Source: an uncultured Tateyamaria sp. (GTDB lineage Bacteria; Pseudomonadota; Alphaproteobacteria; Rhodobacterales; Rhodobacteraceae). Taken from it: 64,000 bases of DNA. Location of the stretch: positions 178,501-242,500 of the forward strand of contig NZ_CANKXW010000001.1 in NCBI RefSeq assembly GCF_947487805.1. The letters are read 5' to 3'. This document shows positions 46,212 to 55,730 of this stretch, one piece after another. The notes beneath the pieces are model-generated. The model searched no databases, had not been told where the DNA came from, and was given only the letters and a program-made list of their open reading frames with translations. Position numbers and translations under genes: made by a program. Position 1 is the first letter of the stretch; each line of letters starts with the position of its first letter.

Positions 46212-47873
46212 GTGGCCCTGAGCGCATCCCCATTTTCGACACCCCGGCGGGCGCGGTCCACGCCGCGGCTTTTGTCCGTGTTGGGTTGGGCCATCGCGTG
46301 CATTTGTCTGCTGCCGATGGTGGCTGTCGCTCTGGCCGCTGTCACGGGTGGAACCGAGACGTTGACGCACCTGTTGGGAAGCGTTTTGGCGCGCTATGCG
46401 GGGAACACTGTCCTGTTGGTTCTACTTGTGTCGTTTGGCACGTTTGCGCTGGGGGTCGGGGCCGCCTGGCTGGTGACGATGACGCGGTTTCCCGGAGTGC
46501 GCGTCTTTGAGATCGCGCTGGTCCTGCCGCTGGCCTTTCCGGCCTATGTGCTGGCCTATGCGTATACACATATCCTTGATCACCCGGGCATCGTGCAAAG
46601 CAGCCTGCGGGCCTTGATGGGCTGGGGACCACGCGATTACTGGTTCCCCGAGATCCGCAGCCTGGGTGGCGCGGCGGCTATGCTGGTGCTGGTGCTGTAT
46701 CCTTATGTCTACCTGTTGGCGCGGGCGTCGTTTCTACAACAAAGCGGGTCGACCTTTATGGCGGCGCGGGCGTTGGGGTCGCGCCCGTTGCATGCTTTTT
46801 TCCGCGTGAGCCTGCCGCTGGCCCGGCCCGCGATTGCGGCGGGTGTTCTGCTTGCGGTGATGGAGACCATCGCGGATTTCGGTACGGTCGCCTATTTCGG
46901 GGTCCAGACCTTTGCCACCGGGATCTACACCAGCTGGTTTTCGCTGGCTGACCGGGCCGGGGCGGCACAGCTGGCGCTGTGCCTGCTGTCCTTTGCGCTG
47001 TTGCTGGCGATGTTGGAGCGGGCGCAGCGGGGGCGGGCAAAGTACCATGACCCCAGCCGAGGCCAGAAACATCAGCCGCCTTTGTCGCTGGCGGGCTGGC
47101 AAGCGGCGGCGGCCATGGTGCTGTGTGGAGTGCCGGTCCTTTTTGGGGCCGTCGTGCCGGTGGTCGCGCTCTTCAGTCTTGGCCTCGGGTCCGAGCAGGA
47201 TCTGCTGAGCCCGCGTTACCTGGGATTTGTGCGCAACTCGCTGACGCTGGCGTCGGTAGCGGCGGTGCTGACCTTGGGGGCGGCGATCATCCTGGGGTAT
47301 TACCAGCGCACACGTCCCGGACGGTCTTCTGCGGCGGCAACCTATGCGGCGCGGCTGGGATATGCGGTGCCCGGCGGGGTGATCGCCGTTGGTCTGCTGG
47401 TGCCCTTTGCGGCACTCGACAATGCCGTGGATGCGTGGATGCGTCAGACTTTCGAAATCTCGACCGGGTTGCTGATCACGGGGTCCATCTGGCTTTTGGT
47501 ATTTGCCTATATGGTGCGGTTTCTGGCAGCGGCCTTGGGGGCCTACGAGGGTGGGCAGGCGTTGGTCCATTCCAATATGGACGCGGCCAGCCGATCACTC
47601 GGTAAAGGGCCATTTGCCACACTGCGGCGGGTGCACCTGCCAATCCTGACGCCCAGCCTGCTGACTGCGCTGCTGATCGTGTTTGTCGATGTGATGAAGG
47701 AACTGCCTGCCACATTGATCATGCGGCCGTTCAATTTCGACACTTTGGCGGTGCAGGCCTACCGGCTGGCGTCCGACGAACGGCTGGACGGTGCGGCGGT
47801 GCCCAGCCTTGTGATCGTGGCGGTCGGTCTGTTGCCCGTGATCCTGATCTGCCGTCAGGTGGGCCGCCGTTAG
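46212..47873 (+). CDS. Iron(III)-type ABC transporter permease (FbpB-like fused permease)
   Basis: About 12 TM with two BPD_transp_1 halves; VLPLAFPAYVLAYAYTHILDHPGIVQ; DVMKELPATLIMRPFNFDTLAVQAYRLASDERLDGAAVPSLVIV. Confidence 0.88.
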   Translation: MALSASPFSTPRRARSTPRLLSVLGWAIACICLLPMVAVALAAVTGGTETLTHLLGSVLARYAGNTVLLVLLVSFGTFALGVGAAWLVTMTRFPGVRVFEIALVLPLAFPAYVLAYAYTHILDHPGIVQSSLRALMGWGPRDYWFPEIRSLGGAAAMLVLVLYPYVYLLARASFLQQSGSTFMAARALGSRPLHAFFRVSLPLARPAIAAGVLLAVMETIADFGTVAYFGVQTFATGIYTSWFSLADRAGAAQLALCLLSFALLLAMLERAQRGRAKYHDPSRGQKHQPPLSLAGWQAAAAMVLCGVPVLFGAVVPVVALFSLGLGSEQDLLSPRYLGFVRNSLTLASVAAVLTLGAAIILGYYQRTRPGRSSAAATYAARLGYAVPGGVIAVGLLVPFAALDNAVDAWMRQTFEISTGLLITGSIWLLVFAYMVRFLAAALGAYEGGQALVHSNMDAASRSLGKGPFATLRRVHLPILTPSLLTALLIVFVDVMKELPATLIMRPFNFDTLAVQAYRLASDERLDGAAVPSLVIVAVGLLPVILICRQVGRR

Positions 47874-48352
47874 GACGTGCAGGTGGGCAGGTCGACGCGC
47901 GCCGTGCCGGTGGCGTCGAATGTGCCTTCCATGCCCGCAACGCGCAACGTTGCGCCCACCATTTCGGACCCGTCCACGGTAATTTGTCGCGTACTGGTGG
48001 TGTCATCGATGTCGATGGTAAAGGCCAGCACCTCGCCCGGTGCGAGGCCGTCCAGCGACAGGGTCAGTGCGCTGTCACCATCGGTCACGGCGGATGTGCG
48101 TGCGCTGCCTGTCACCCACTCCAGCGGTTGAAACACTTCGACCCCGGCGCCTGCGCCGGTGGTGTCAAAGATGAGGCCCGCGGGCGCGGTACCCAGATCG
48201 ATCACGAGGTCCGTGGCGGACGCCGCACATGCGCCGTCATAGGTGACCGTGAACCGATCCTTGGGCGCGCCGTCGCGAAACGTGACGGTCAATGAGGCAG
48301 ACAGGGCAGGGGTTGCCGCGCACAGGCAGGCGAGGAGAAGCGGTAGACGCAT
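47870..48352 (-). CDS. Exported hypothetical protein
   Basis: Signal peptide MRLPLLLACLCAATPALSAS then beta-rich sequence. Confidence 0.65.
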   Translation of the reverse strand: MRLPLLLACLCAATPALSASLTVTFRDGAPKDRFTVTYDGACAASATDLVIDLGTAPAGLIFDTTGAGAGVEVFQPLEWVTGSARTSAVTDGDSALTLSLDGLAPGEVLAFTIDIDDTTSTRQITVDGSEMVGATLRVAGMEGTFDATGTARVDLPTCTS

Positions 48353-48423
48353 GGCATGGGCCTTTCGGGGCGAGGGTATGTCCGGCCTCCACCTAGCCTG
48401 CGCGCGCGTCGCGGCAACCGTGC

Positions 48424-49299
48424 CTAGCTGTCTGTGCTGCCGATCTTGTCCTGCGTCCGGGTGTCAAAGTCCGACGCGTCGTGCCGTTCGTGCAATTGCA
48501 GTTCAGGCTCACCAAAGGCACGGTTTACCATGCGGCCCCGCAACGTGGCCGGGCGGGCGTCGATCTTCTTGGCCCACGCGACCACATTCTCATAGCTTTC
48601 GACATCCAGAAATTCGGCAGCAGAGTAGAGCCGCCCGAGGCACAGCTGACCATACCAAGGCCAGATCGCCATATCCGCGATGGTGTAATCGTCGCCCGCA
48701 ATGAACGGCTTGTCCGCCAGTTCGCGGTTTAGCACATCCAGTTGCCGTTTGCTTTCCATCGCGTAGCGGTTGATCGGGTATTCATATTTTTCCGGTGCGT
48801 AGGCATAGAAGTGGCCAAAGCCGCCGCCCAAGAAGGGGGCAGATCCCATTTGCCACATCAGCCAGTTCATCACCTCGGTTCGCGCGGGGCCGGAGGCGGG
48901 CAGGAACATACCGAACTTTTCGGCCAAGTGGATCAGGATCGACCCGCTCTCAAACACGCGCAGCGGCGTGTCCCCGGATCGGTCGATCAGCGCGGGGATC
49001 TTGGAGTTCGGGTTCGCATCGACAAAGCCGGAACCGAACTGGTCGCCTTCGCCGATGTTGACAAGCCACGCGTCATATTCGGCCTCGGTCACGCCTGCGG
49101 CGAGCAGCTCTTCGAACAGCATTGTCACCTTCACGCCGTTGGGCGTAGCAAGGGAATAGAGCTGGAACGGATGCTTGCCGACAGGCAGTTCCTTGTCCGA
49201 CGTCGGGCCCGCGATGGGTCGGTTGATCGACGCAAAGTGGCCGCCGGATTCGCTGTCCCATGTCCATTTGGTGGGCGGTGTGTAGGTTGGATCACTCAT
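48424..49299 (-). CDS. yghU: Glutathione-dependent disulfide-bond oxidoreductase
   Basis: YTPPTKWTWDSESGGHFASINRPIAGPTSDKELPVGKHPFQLYSLATPNGVKVTMLFEELL; GSGFVDANPNSKIPALID. Confidence 0.94.
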   Translation of the reverse strand: MSDPTYTPPTKWTWDSESGGHFASINRPIAGPTSDKELPVGKHPFQLYSLATPNGVKVTMLFEELLAAGVTEAEYDAWLVNIGEGDQFGSGFVDANPNSKIPALIDRSGDTPLRVFESGSILIHLAEKFGMFLPASGPARTEVMNWLMWQMGSAPFLGGGFGHFYAYAPEKYEYPINRYAMESKRQLDVLNRELADKPFIAGDDYTIADMAIWPWYGQLCLGRLYSAAEFLDVESYENVVAWAKKIDARPATLRGRMVNRAFGEPELQLHERHDASDFDTRTQDKIGSTDS

Positions 49300-49406
49300 C
49301 TGACAGGCCTTTTCATATCTGGTGCTGGGTCAAACCTATGCCGTGCAGCGCCGCCCGCAAGGGCGCGGGCTGTGCATCTGTGAACAGGTCTGTGGGTGCG
49401 ATGGTG

Positions 49407-50582
49407 TCAGAACCCTTCGAGGTTCCGCGGATTGTAGTCATTCGACGGATCATCCCGCCGCGCCAGCGCCGAGGGGTGCACTACGGCACCGGGCGGGATG
49501 TACCGCGGCTGACCCAGTGGAAAATAATATCCAAGCCAGGATTTTTGATCCGGCCAGCGGCACCTGCGGCGTAGCCGCGGGACACCTTCCAATACGAACC
49601 ATCCTTTGAGCATCTGGCTGTGCAGCGGCGCATTGTGATCGGGCTTGGAGATCTTGAGATTCATCTTTTTGGTGACCTTGTCCTCCTTGCCCAGGACATA
49701 GCGATCATAGGTGATGTCGCGGAAAGCAAGGCCATCGACCTCCAGCGCGTCCAGTTCTTCGCGCATCCAGTGCAGTGTCAGTTTGGCTAGGCCTGCCTCG
49801 GCCTCGGGTACGGACCCGGCGACATCCGTATGCGTGCCGGCGAACCAGACCTGTTTGACGTCCTGATCGGGGGGATTGCGTTTGGACTGGAACCGGGTGC
49901 CGTGATATTTTTGACCGTCGGTCCAGAACTGATGCCGGAAAAAGCGCCGGGTTTCGTCGATGGCCAGCACGTGGCGCACGGATTCGACGGACGGGTTCTC
50001 GTCCACGCTGGAATGCAGGATGTAGTTCACGAACGTGCCCCAGGACGGTTTGACCTGTAACATCGAGCTGACCGTATCCCACAGGCCCATGAACCGGATG
50101 GGAGGGTGCGTCATCTGAAATGCCTTTTCCAGCATCCGCAGCTTGGCGTGTTTGACACGCGGGTCATCCTTGCGAAGCCTGCGCCACGCCTGAAACACCG
50201 GTGAGACCAAGTGGAATTCCTCGGGCCTGACCAGGCCGAAATCATTGATGAACCCTGCCAGAACACGTGCGGTATAGGCCCCGCGCGAATAGCCGAACAT
50301 GTAAATGCGGTCACCATCGCGGTAGTTCTTGCACAGAAATTCAAAGGCGCGCAGGACGTTGGTTTCCAGCCCTAGACCGGCCACCAGCCCAAGCACCAGC
50401 TTGGGCTTGGTCAGTACCGCGCGGGTAAAGGGCCGGGTGTCCAGAGTGCCAACGCCGGGGTTGTAATAGACCAGCTGATCCTCTGACCGCTCAAGGCATT
50501 TATAGAGCCGCAGTATGTTGGATTCGTTGGTTTCGATTTCGTTGCCCGTGCCGTCGAGGCAGACCACAAGTTTGCGCGACAT
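49407..50582 (-). CDS. DUF2235 domain-containing protein (alpha/beta hydrolase-like)
   Basis: KLVVCLDGTGNEIETNESNILRLYKCL; YYNPGVGTLDTR; IYMFGYSRGAYTARVLAGFI (GxSxG). Confidence 0.9.
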   Translation of the reverse strand: MSRKLVVCLDGTGNEIETNESNILRLYKCLERSEDQLVYYNPGVGTLDTRPFTRAVLTKPKLVLGLVAGLGLETNVLRAFEFLCKNYRDGDRIYMFGYSRGAYTARVLAGFINDFGLVRPEEFHLVSPVFQAWRRLRKDDPRVKHAKLRMLEKAFQMTHPPIRFMGLWDTVSSMLQVKPSWGTFVNYILHSSVDENPSVESVRHVLAIDETRRFFRHQFWTDGQKYHGTRFQSKRNPPDQDVKQVWFAGTHTDVAGSVPEAEAGLAKLTLHWMREELDALEVDGLAFRDITYDRYVLGKEDKVTKKMNLKISKPDHNAPLHSQMLKGWFVLEGVPRLRRRCRWPDQKSWLGYYFPLGQPRYIPPGAVVHPSALARRDDPSNDYNPRNLEGF

Positions 50583-50703
50583 GGTCTTTCCCTTTTTTCA
50601 ATGTCGTGAACCAATGGGCCAAGACTACGCACGCCGGGGTAGAACGCAAACCAAACCGGCCATAGGCCGGGAAAAACAGGCCGGTGCCCGCCCGCGCACA
50701 AAG

Positions 50704-50735
50704 AAAAAGGCCGCCCCGGTCTGGGACGGCCTTTT
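50704..50735 (-). terminator. Rho-independent terminator downstream of rpmJ
   Basis: Minus strand: AAAAGGCCGTCCCAGACCGGGGCGGCCTTTTT. Confidence 0.7.
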
Positions 50736-50758
50736 GATTGTGACATTTGCTGCGGGGC

Positions 50759-50884
50759 TTAGCCCTGGCGTGCTTTGAACCGGCGCTGCGTCTTGTTGAT
50801 GACGTACACACGGCCCTTGCGACGCACAACGCGGCAATCACGGTGCCGGTTTTTCAGCGAACGGAGCGAGTTGCGAACCTTCAT
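50759..50884 (-). CDS. rpmJ: 50S ribosomal protein L36 (41-aa form)
   Basis: Reverse strand encodes [41 protein letters not shown]; too short for the ORF track. Confidence 0.95.
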   Translation of the reverse strand: MKVRNSLRSLKNRHRDCRVVRRKGRVYVINKTQRRFKARQG

Positions 50885-50991
50885 GGCGCTTCTTCCTCAT
50901 GTTTCATGGCGCGAAGCAGCGCCGGGTTGCGTTTTGGCACGAGTGTGCCTGTGTCATGTGCCGCGCGGGTTGCCCCGGTTGGCGGAATAGG

Positions 50992-51066
50992 TGGTGGGCG
51001 ATACAAGGATCGAACTTGTGACCCCTTCGATGTCAACGAAGTGCTCTACCGCTGAGCTAATCGCCC
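50992..51066 (-). tRNA. tRNA-Val(GAC), CCA encoded
   Basis: Reverse strand GGGCGATTAGCTCAGCGGTAGAGCACTTCGTTGACATCGAAGGGGTCACAAGTTCGATCCTTGTATCGCCCACCA; anticodon loop TTGACAT. Confidence 0.93.
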
Positions 51067-51215
51067 ACTTTGGCCCGCTTGCATTGCCTGCCCACAATAA
51101 AAGTGGGCGCGGAAATCCGCGCCGGGTGAGGGGCGTATAAAAGGAGTCGATGGCATGATCAAGGGCTTTTGGCTTTGTGGTGTGTTGCGCTATGTTGGCG
51201 CACAGAGGAGTCCCG

Positions 51216-52076
51216 ATGCCCAAGGTCGCTTACGAAGTCATGCACCCGGAAAAACGCAGCTCTTGCGTTGTGTTTGCGTCACCGCATTCGGGGCGGGATT
51301 ACCCGTGGAGCTTTCTGCGCCGTACGCAGCTGGATGAAAAGACGATCCGGTCGTCCGAGGACGCGTTTGTCGACCGTTTGTTCGATGTCGCGCCGCAGTT
51401 CGGTGCGCCCTTGCTGACGGCTGGTGCACCGCGCGCCTTTGTCGACCTGAACCGCAGTTCGGACGAACTGGACCCGGCCTTGATCGAAGGCGTACGGCGG
51501 CAGGGCCACAACCCGCGCATTGCCAGCGGGTTGGGCGTCATCCCGCGCGTCGTCGCCAACGGGCGCGTGATTTACCGGGGCAAGCTGAGCCGGCGCGAGG
51601 CGGACCGGCGCATCGACCTTTACTGGCACCCCTATCACCACATGCTGCAAAAGCTGTTGGATGGCGCGCATCGCAGTCATGGTCAGGCGGTCCTGATCGA
51701 TTGCCATTCGATGCCGCACGAAGCGATGGACGGGATTGCACGTAGTGGCATGGCCCGGCCTGATGTGGTCTTGGGCGACCGATTTGGCGCGGCCTCGGGT
51801 GGCGAAATCGTGGATATCGTGGAGGCGGCATTCACCAGCGCAGGATTTACTGTCGCGCGCAACGCGCCCTTTGCCGGTGCCTATGTGACGCAAGCCTATG
51901 GGCGTCCGTCGCGCAATCAGCACGCCGTCCAGGTCGAGATTGACCGATCCCTCTATATGAACGAGCGGTTGATCCGGCCCAACGCCGATTTTGACGCCGT
52001 GCGCGCGCGTCTGGGTCGGGTGATCGCGGAGATTTCGTCCATCGGCCAATCGCGCCTGCCATTGGCAGCCGAGTAA
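51216..52076 (+). CDS. N-formylglutamate amidohydrolase family protein
   Basis: CVVFASPHSGRDYPWSFL; LIDCHSMP; RPSRNQHAVQVEIDRSLYMNE. Confidence 0.9.
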   Translation: MPKVAYEVMHPEKRSSCVVFASPHSGRDYPWSFLRRTQLDEKTIRSSEDAFVDRLFDVAPQFGAPLLTAGAPRAFVDLNRSSDELDPALIEGVRRQGHNPRIASGLGVIPRVVANGRVIYRGKLSRREADRRIDLYWHPYHHMLQKLLDGAHRSHGQAVLIDCHSMPHEAMDGIARSGMARPDVVLGDRFGAASGGEIVDIVEAAFTSAGFTVARNAPFAGAYVTQAYGRPSRNQHAVQVEIDRSLYMNERLIRPNADFDAVRARLGRVIAEISSIGQSRLPLAAE

Positions 52077-52080
52077 ATTT

Positions 52081-53334
52081 TCAGCGCAGCGCACGACCCT
52101 TGACGATGGCGTCATGGCCGAATTTTTCCCGGATGGCATCCGTTGCCTTTTCCGCCTGACTGCGTTTGCGCGCGTCGGGGTCCAAAAGGTCACCCGTGGC
52201 CTCGACCGTGCTGGCATCGCACAGATCACTGATTCCGCAGCCAAGCAGGCGGTAGGGCCCCTCGTCGCCCACCTGATCGAACAGCGCCCGCGCAGTGCGG
52301 TAGATCGTGTCAGCCAATTGCGCCGGTTCACGCAAAGACACGCGCCGGGTGAGCGAGGAATGGTCCCGCCGCTTTAGCTTGAGCGTGACAACCCGGCCGG
52401 CGATGTCCTTGGCCTTGGCGCGGTCCGCGACTTTCTCTGCCATGCGCCACAGATGACCGTCCAGGATGTCAGGATCGTTGGTGTCCTCGCCAAAGGTGGT
52501 TTCGTTGCTGATGGACTTCATCGGCGCATCGCGTGAGACACGTCGATGATCCTGCCCGCGTGCGAGATGCCACAGCCGTTCGCCCATCGATCCGAAGCGC
52601 GCAACAAGGTCCGCGCGGTCCCAACGCAGGAGGTCGGAGAATGTGCGTATCCCGGCCTTGTCCAGTGATGCCTGTGCCGCCGGTCCGATGCCCCAGATCA
52701 GACGCACAGGCTTGTCCCGCAGGAACGCGCCTGTCTCTGCCTCTCCGATCACGGAAAACCCGTGCGGCTTTTCCAGATCTGACGCGACTTTGGCCAGGAA
52801 CTTGTTGTGGCTCAGCCCGATGGATCCGGTCAGGCCCAGCTCTTCCCGCATCCGCTTGATAAGGCGGGCCAGCATGACAGCGGGTGGCCTGCCGTGCAGT
52901 TTGGTCGTGCCACGCAGGTCGAGAAACGCTTCGTCCAGGGACAGCGGCTCGATGGCGGGGGTCATTTCCTCCATCATCTCGCGGATCGCGCGCGATGCTT
53001 CGACATAAGCGGACATGCGGGGTTTGATGATCACCGCTTCGGGACAGAGTTTGAGCGCCTGGAACATCGGCATCGCTGACCGGACCCCGCGGATGCGCGC
53101 AACATAGCAGGCGGTCGACACGACACCGCGCCGGCCACCGCCAATGATGACCGGTTTGCCCTCAAGGCTGGGATCATCGCGTTTTTCAACTGATGCATAA
53201 AAGGCGTCGCAATCCATATGCGCGATGGCAAGGTCGAACAGTTCGGGATGGGCCACGACGCGCGGGCTGCCGCAGGCGGGGCACCGCGGCAGGGTATCAA
53301 AATCGGTCAGACAATCGCGACAAAGGCTGGGCAT
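52081..53334 (-). CDS. dinB: DNA polymerase IV (Y-family)
   Basis: IAHMDCDAFYASVEKRDDPSLEGKPVIIGGG; EPLSLDEAFLDL; GSIGLSHNKFLAKVASDLEKPHGF; extra N-terminal C-x2-C...C-x2-C segment. Confidence 0.95.
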   Translation of the reverse strand: MPSLCRDCLTDFDTLPRCPACGSPRVVAHPELFDLAIAHMDCDAFYASVEKRDDPSLEGKPVIIGGGRRGVVSTACYVARIRGVRSAMPMFQALKLCPEAVIIKPRMSAYVEASRAIREMMEEMTPAIEPLSLDEAFLDLRGTTKLHGRPPAVMLARLIKRMREELGLTGSIGLSHNKFLAKVASDLEKPHGFSVIGEAETGAFLRDKPVRLIWGIGPAAQASLDKAGIRTFSDLLRWDRADLVARFGSMGERLWHLARGQDHRRVSRDAPMKSISNETTFGEDTNDPDILDGHLWRMAEKVADRAKAKDIAGRVVTLKLKRRDHSSLTRRVSLREPAQLADTIYRTARALFDQVGDEGPYRLLGCGISDLCDASTVEATGDLLDPDARKRSQAEKATDAIREKFGHDAIVKGRALR

Positions 53335-53388
53335 GGGAACGCGGAGTGGCTAGGTCTGCGCGTATACACCACGCAGAGAGGCTTGGAT

Positions 53389-53817
53389 ATGGCGGGACGT
53401 GTGATCGGGGCAAAGCTGGCCCTGTTTGTAGGTGACAAATTGGCAAGCTTGCAACGTGATAACACGCCCGGCCTGCTGTGGGCCAACCATTGGGACCTGC
53501 CGGGCGGCGGGATCGAGCCGGGCGAGACGCCATTGCAATGCGCGCTGCGTGAAACGCACGAGGAACTGACGTTGCGGATTGATCCGCGCCTGGTCCGGTG
53601 GGGGCGCGATTATGGCGCATCGCGCGGCGAGATTTCGTGGTTTTTTGCTGCGCACGTGCCTGCGGCCGTCGAGGCGGATATCGTGCTGGGCGACGAGGGG
53701 CAGGGCTGGACCTTGATGGAGGTTGACACGTTTCTGGATCACGAATTGGTTGTACCGCAATTCAAGCCACGCCTGCGCGACTATCTGGCTGGCGTAAAAT
53801 CGGCACCCTTTACATGA
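53389..53817 (+). CDS. NUDIX hydrolase
   Basis: NHWDLPGGGIEPGETPLQCALRETHEELTL (Nudix box). Confidence 0.92.
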   Translation: MAGRVIGAKLALFVGDKLASLQRDNTPGLLWANHWDLPGGGIEPGETPLQCALRETHEELTLRIDPRLVRWGRDYGASRGEISWFFAAHVPAAVEADIVLGDEGQGWTLMEVDTFLDHELVVPQFKPRLRDYLAGVKSAPFT

Positions 53818-53900
53818 AAGGCCCCCCGCGTTCCGCGGGGGGAGGTGACGAACCTCAGGAAGAGTCGGCTCGTCGGGGAGTATCACCTGTCCACCACCAT
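53818..53900 (-). ncRNA. Candidate structured small RNA or 3'-UTR-derived RNA downstream of pyrF
   Basis: Minus strand: nested stem GACGAGCC/GGTTCGTC and flanking AGGTGA/TCACCT, directly followed by the terminator hairpin; no convincing ORF. Confidence 0.35.
53822..53842 (-). terminator. Strong GC hairpin, terminator-like on the minus strand
   Basis: 9-bp perfect stem CCCCCCGCG/CGCGGGGGG, 3-nt loop; minus strand continues CCTTTCATG. Confidence 0.55.
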
Positions 53901-54049
53901 ACCACTTAGACGGGTTGACGCTAGGTCAGGAAAACCTGACCGTGCAATATACGGTGGTCTGTTGCGGTGAAGGCACAAATGGTTGATGCGTCAAACACTG
54001 AATCGGCAGCACTTTGTGATCTGTGGACAACCGAAATTGCGTATGCGTG

Positions 54050-54766
54050 TCAGTGGTTTGGCGACTGCGCCTGAGGGCTGGACAGTTCGTTCAAAACGGC
54101 CTGGGCTGCAGTGCGTGGATTTTCAGCACGCCAGATGGGGCGCCCGACCACAACATGGTCCGCGCCGTTTGCAATGGCATTCGCAGGAGTCGCGACCCGC
54201 TTCTGATCGCCCAGATCCGCGCCTGCGGGCCGCACCCCCGGCGTCACGATCAGCTTGTCATGCGCATTGGGAAGTGCGCGGATGGCTGCGGCCTCGTGCG
54301 GGGACGCTATGACGCCATCGGCACCAGCGGCAAAGGCGCGCCCGGCGCGGTCCTGCACGAGGTCTGCCACATCGCCCTGCTGGATCAGGCAATCGTCAAG
54401 GTCGCCGCGATCCAGCGACGTCAGGATCGTGACGGCCAAGATCTTGAGCGACGATCCCGCCGCGCCTTCCTTGGCGGCCTGAACCACGTGCGGGTCCCCG
54501 TGTACCGTCAGGAAATCGAGGTCGAACTGGGCCAGACCCCGCACCGCAGCCTCGACCGTGGCGCCAATGTCGAAGAGTTTCATGTCGAGGAAGATGCGTT
54601 TGCCATGTTCCTGCTTGAGCTCATTTGCCAAAGCCAGCCCGCCGCCCGTCAGCATCCCGAGCCCGATCTTGTAGAAACTGACGCTGTCGCCCAGTGTTTG
54701 CGCCAGTTCCAGTCCCGCCACCGCGTTCGGAACGTCCATCGCCACGATCAGTCTGTCATCCGCCAT
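54050..54766 (-). CDS. pyrF: Orotidine 5'-phosphate decarboxylase
   Basis: MADDRLIVAMDVPNAVAGLELAQTLGDSVSFYKIGLGML; FLDMKLFDIGATVEAAVRG; VTPGVRP; VVGRPIW. Confidence 0.95.
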   Translation of the reverse strand: MADDRLIVAMDVPNAVAGLELAQTLGDSVSFYKIGLGMLTGGGLALANELKQEHGKRIFLDMKLFDIGATVEAAVRGLAQFDLDFLTVHGDPHVVQAAKEGAAGSSLKILAVTILTSLDRGDLDDCLIQQGDVADLVQDRAGRAFAAGADGVIASPHEAAAIRALPNAHDKLIVTPGVRPAGADLGDQKRVATPANAIANGADHVVVGRPIWRAENPRTAAQAVLNELSSPQAQSPNH

Positions 54767-54828
54767 CTTGCCGCCCCTCGTTGATCCGGTCGGGTGATAC
54801 GGCACAGACCGGGCGAAAGTCCACAAAT

Positions 54829-54860
54829 GAAAAAAGCCCGGATGTCAGGGACACCCGGGC
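54829..54860 (-). terminator. Rho-independent terminator
   Basis: Minus strand GCCCGGGTGTCCCTGACATCCGGGCTTTTTT, downstream of the 54970..55281 gene. Confidence 0.7.
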
Positions 54861-54969
54861 AAGTGATCAGAGACGTTGCAGGCAGGCACGTGTCTCTGGT
54901 GTCTCGGGTCGCGGGCGCTTTTGCGGGGGACAGAAATCGCAAGGCGGGCCTGCGGCCGAGAATTCTGGA

Positions 54970-55281
54970 TCAGGCCGCTTGGGGCGGCGCGCTGGCGAAC
55001 CGGTCGATGACCATGGTGCGCAGACCGCGGCGGCGCATCGGGCGACGGGGGGCTGCCGCTTGGGGCATGTGTACGGAATCGCTCCGACCATGGGTGTGGC
55101 GGCGCATGGCCTGGGTCGCTAGCCCGGCGGCTGCGTCCTCGAATTCCATGGTGATGGGGGCCTCGATAGCGCAGGCATAGCTGCGGGCACCGGATGTGTC
55201 ATGGACGGTCACGCGTGCTTCGAACGACTGGTTTGTCGCGTTATAGATCACGTCACTCAGTTGCAGCGGCACAGTTTGCAT
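54970..55281 (-). CDS. Hypothetical protein
   Basis: MQTVPLQLSDVIYNATNQSFEARVTVHDTSGARSYACAIEAPITMEFEDAAAGLATQAMRRH; followed by a good terminator. Confidence 0.65.
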   Translation of the reverse strand: MQTVPLQLSDVIYNATNQSFEARVTVHDTSGARSYACAIEAPITMEFEDAAAGLATQAMRRHTHGRSDSVHMPQAAAPRRPMRRRGLRTMVIDRFASAPPQAA

Positions 55282-55624
55282 TGGAACACCTGTATGTTGT
55301 TGTCTTGCTCTCATGGTTAACAACATGATCACTCGCGAATCGAAAAAAAGGGGGAATGCCCGTCAAATTGGCTCACGGATTCGTGGTCTTGGCGGGTGAA
55401 TCGGCCTAAAATTGCTGCAAGATATTGATTAAAAAATAAAATTTAAGAAACCCACAGTATGGGTGACGCCATACGCCTCCGGTTCTATATCGGCGGATTT
55501 CTGCCATAATCCGTTGTTATATCAAGGAAATTACCCTCATTTTTGGATGATCTGTCAACCAAACGGCGCCGGTTCATGACGTATCCGGATGGACAGAAAT
55601 GCGCCCAATTCGAGCGTGCAGTCC

Positions 55625-55653
55625 CTTGAGAACCGCGCGCACGGTCACCATCT
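55625..55653 (+). promoter_or_regulatory. Candidate heat-shock (RpoH-type) promoter of clpB
   Basis: CTTGAG-N17-CCATCT about 77 nt upstream of the clpB ATG. Confidence 0.4.
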
Positions 55654-55730
55654 CTTCTGCGAAGGCCCAAAGGGCTGTGTGCCTCCGATGAGGGCGCGGC
55701 AGATCTGGGCGCTGAACAAGGAGAGAAACG

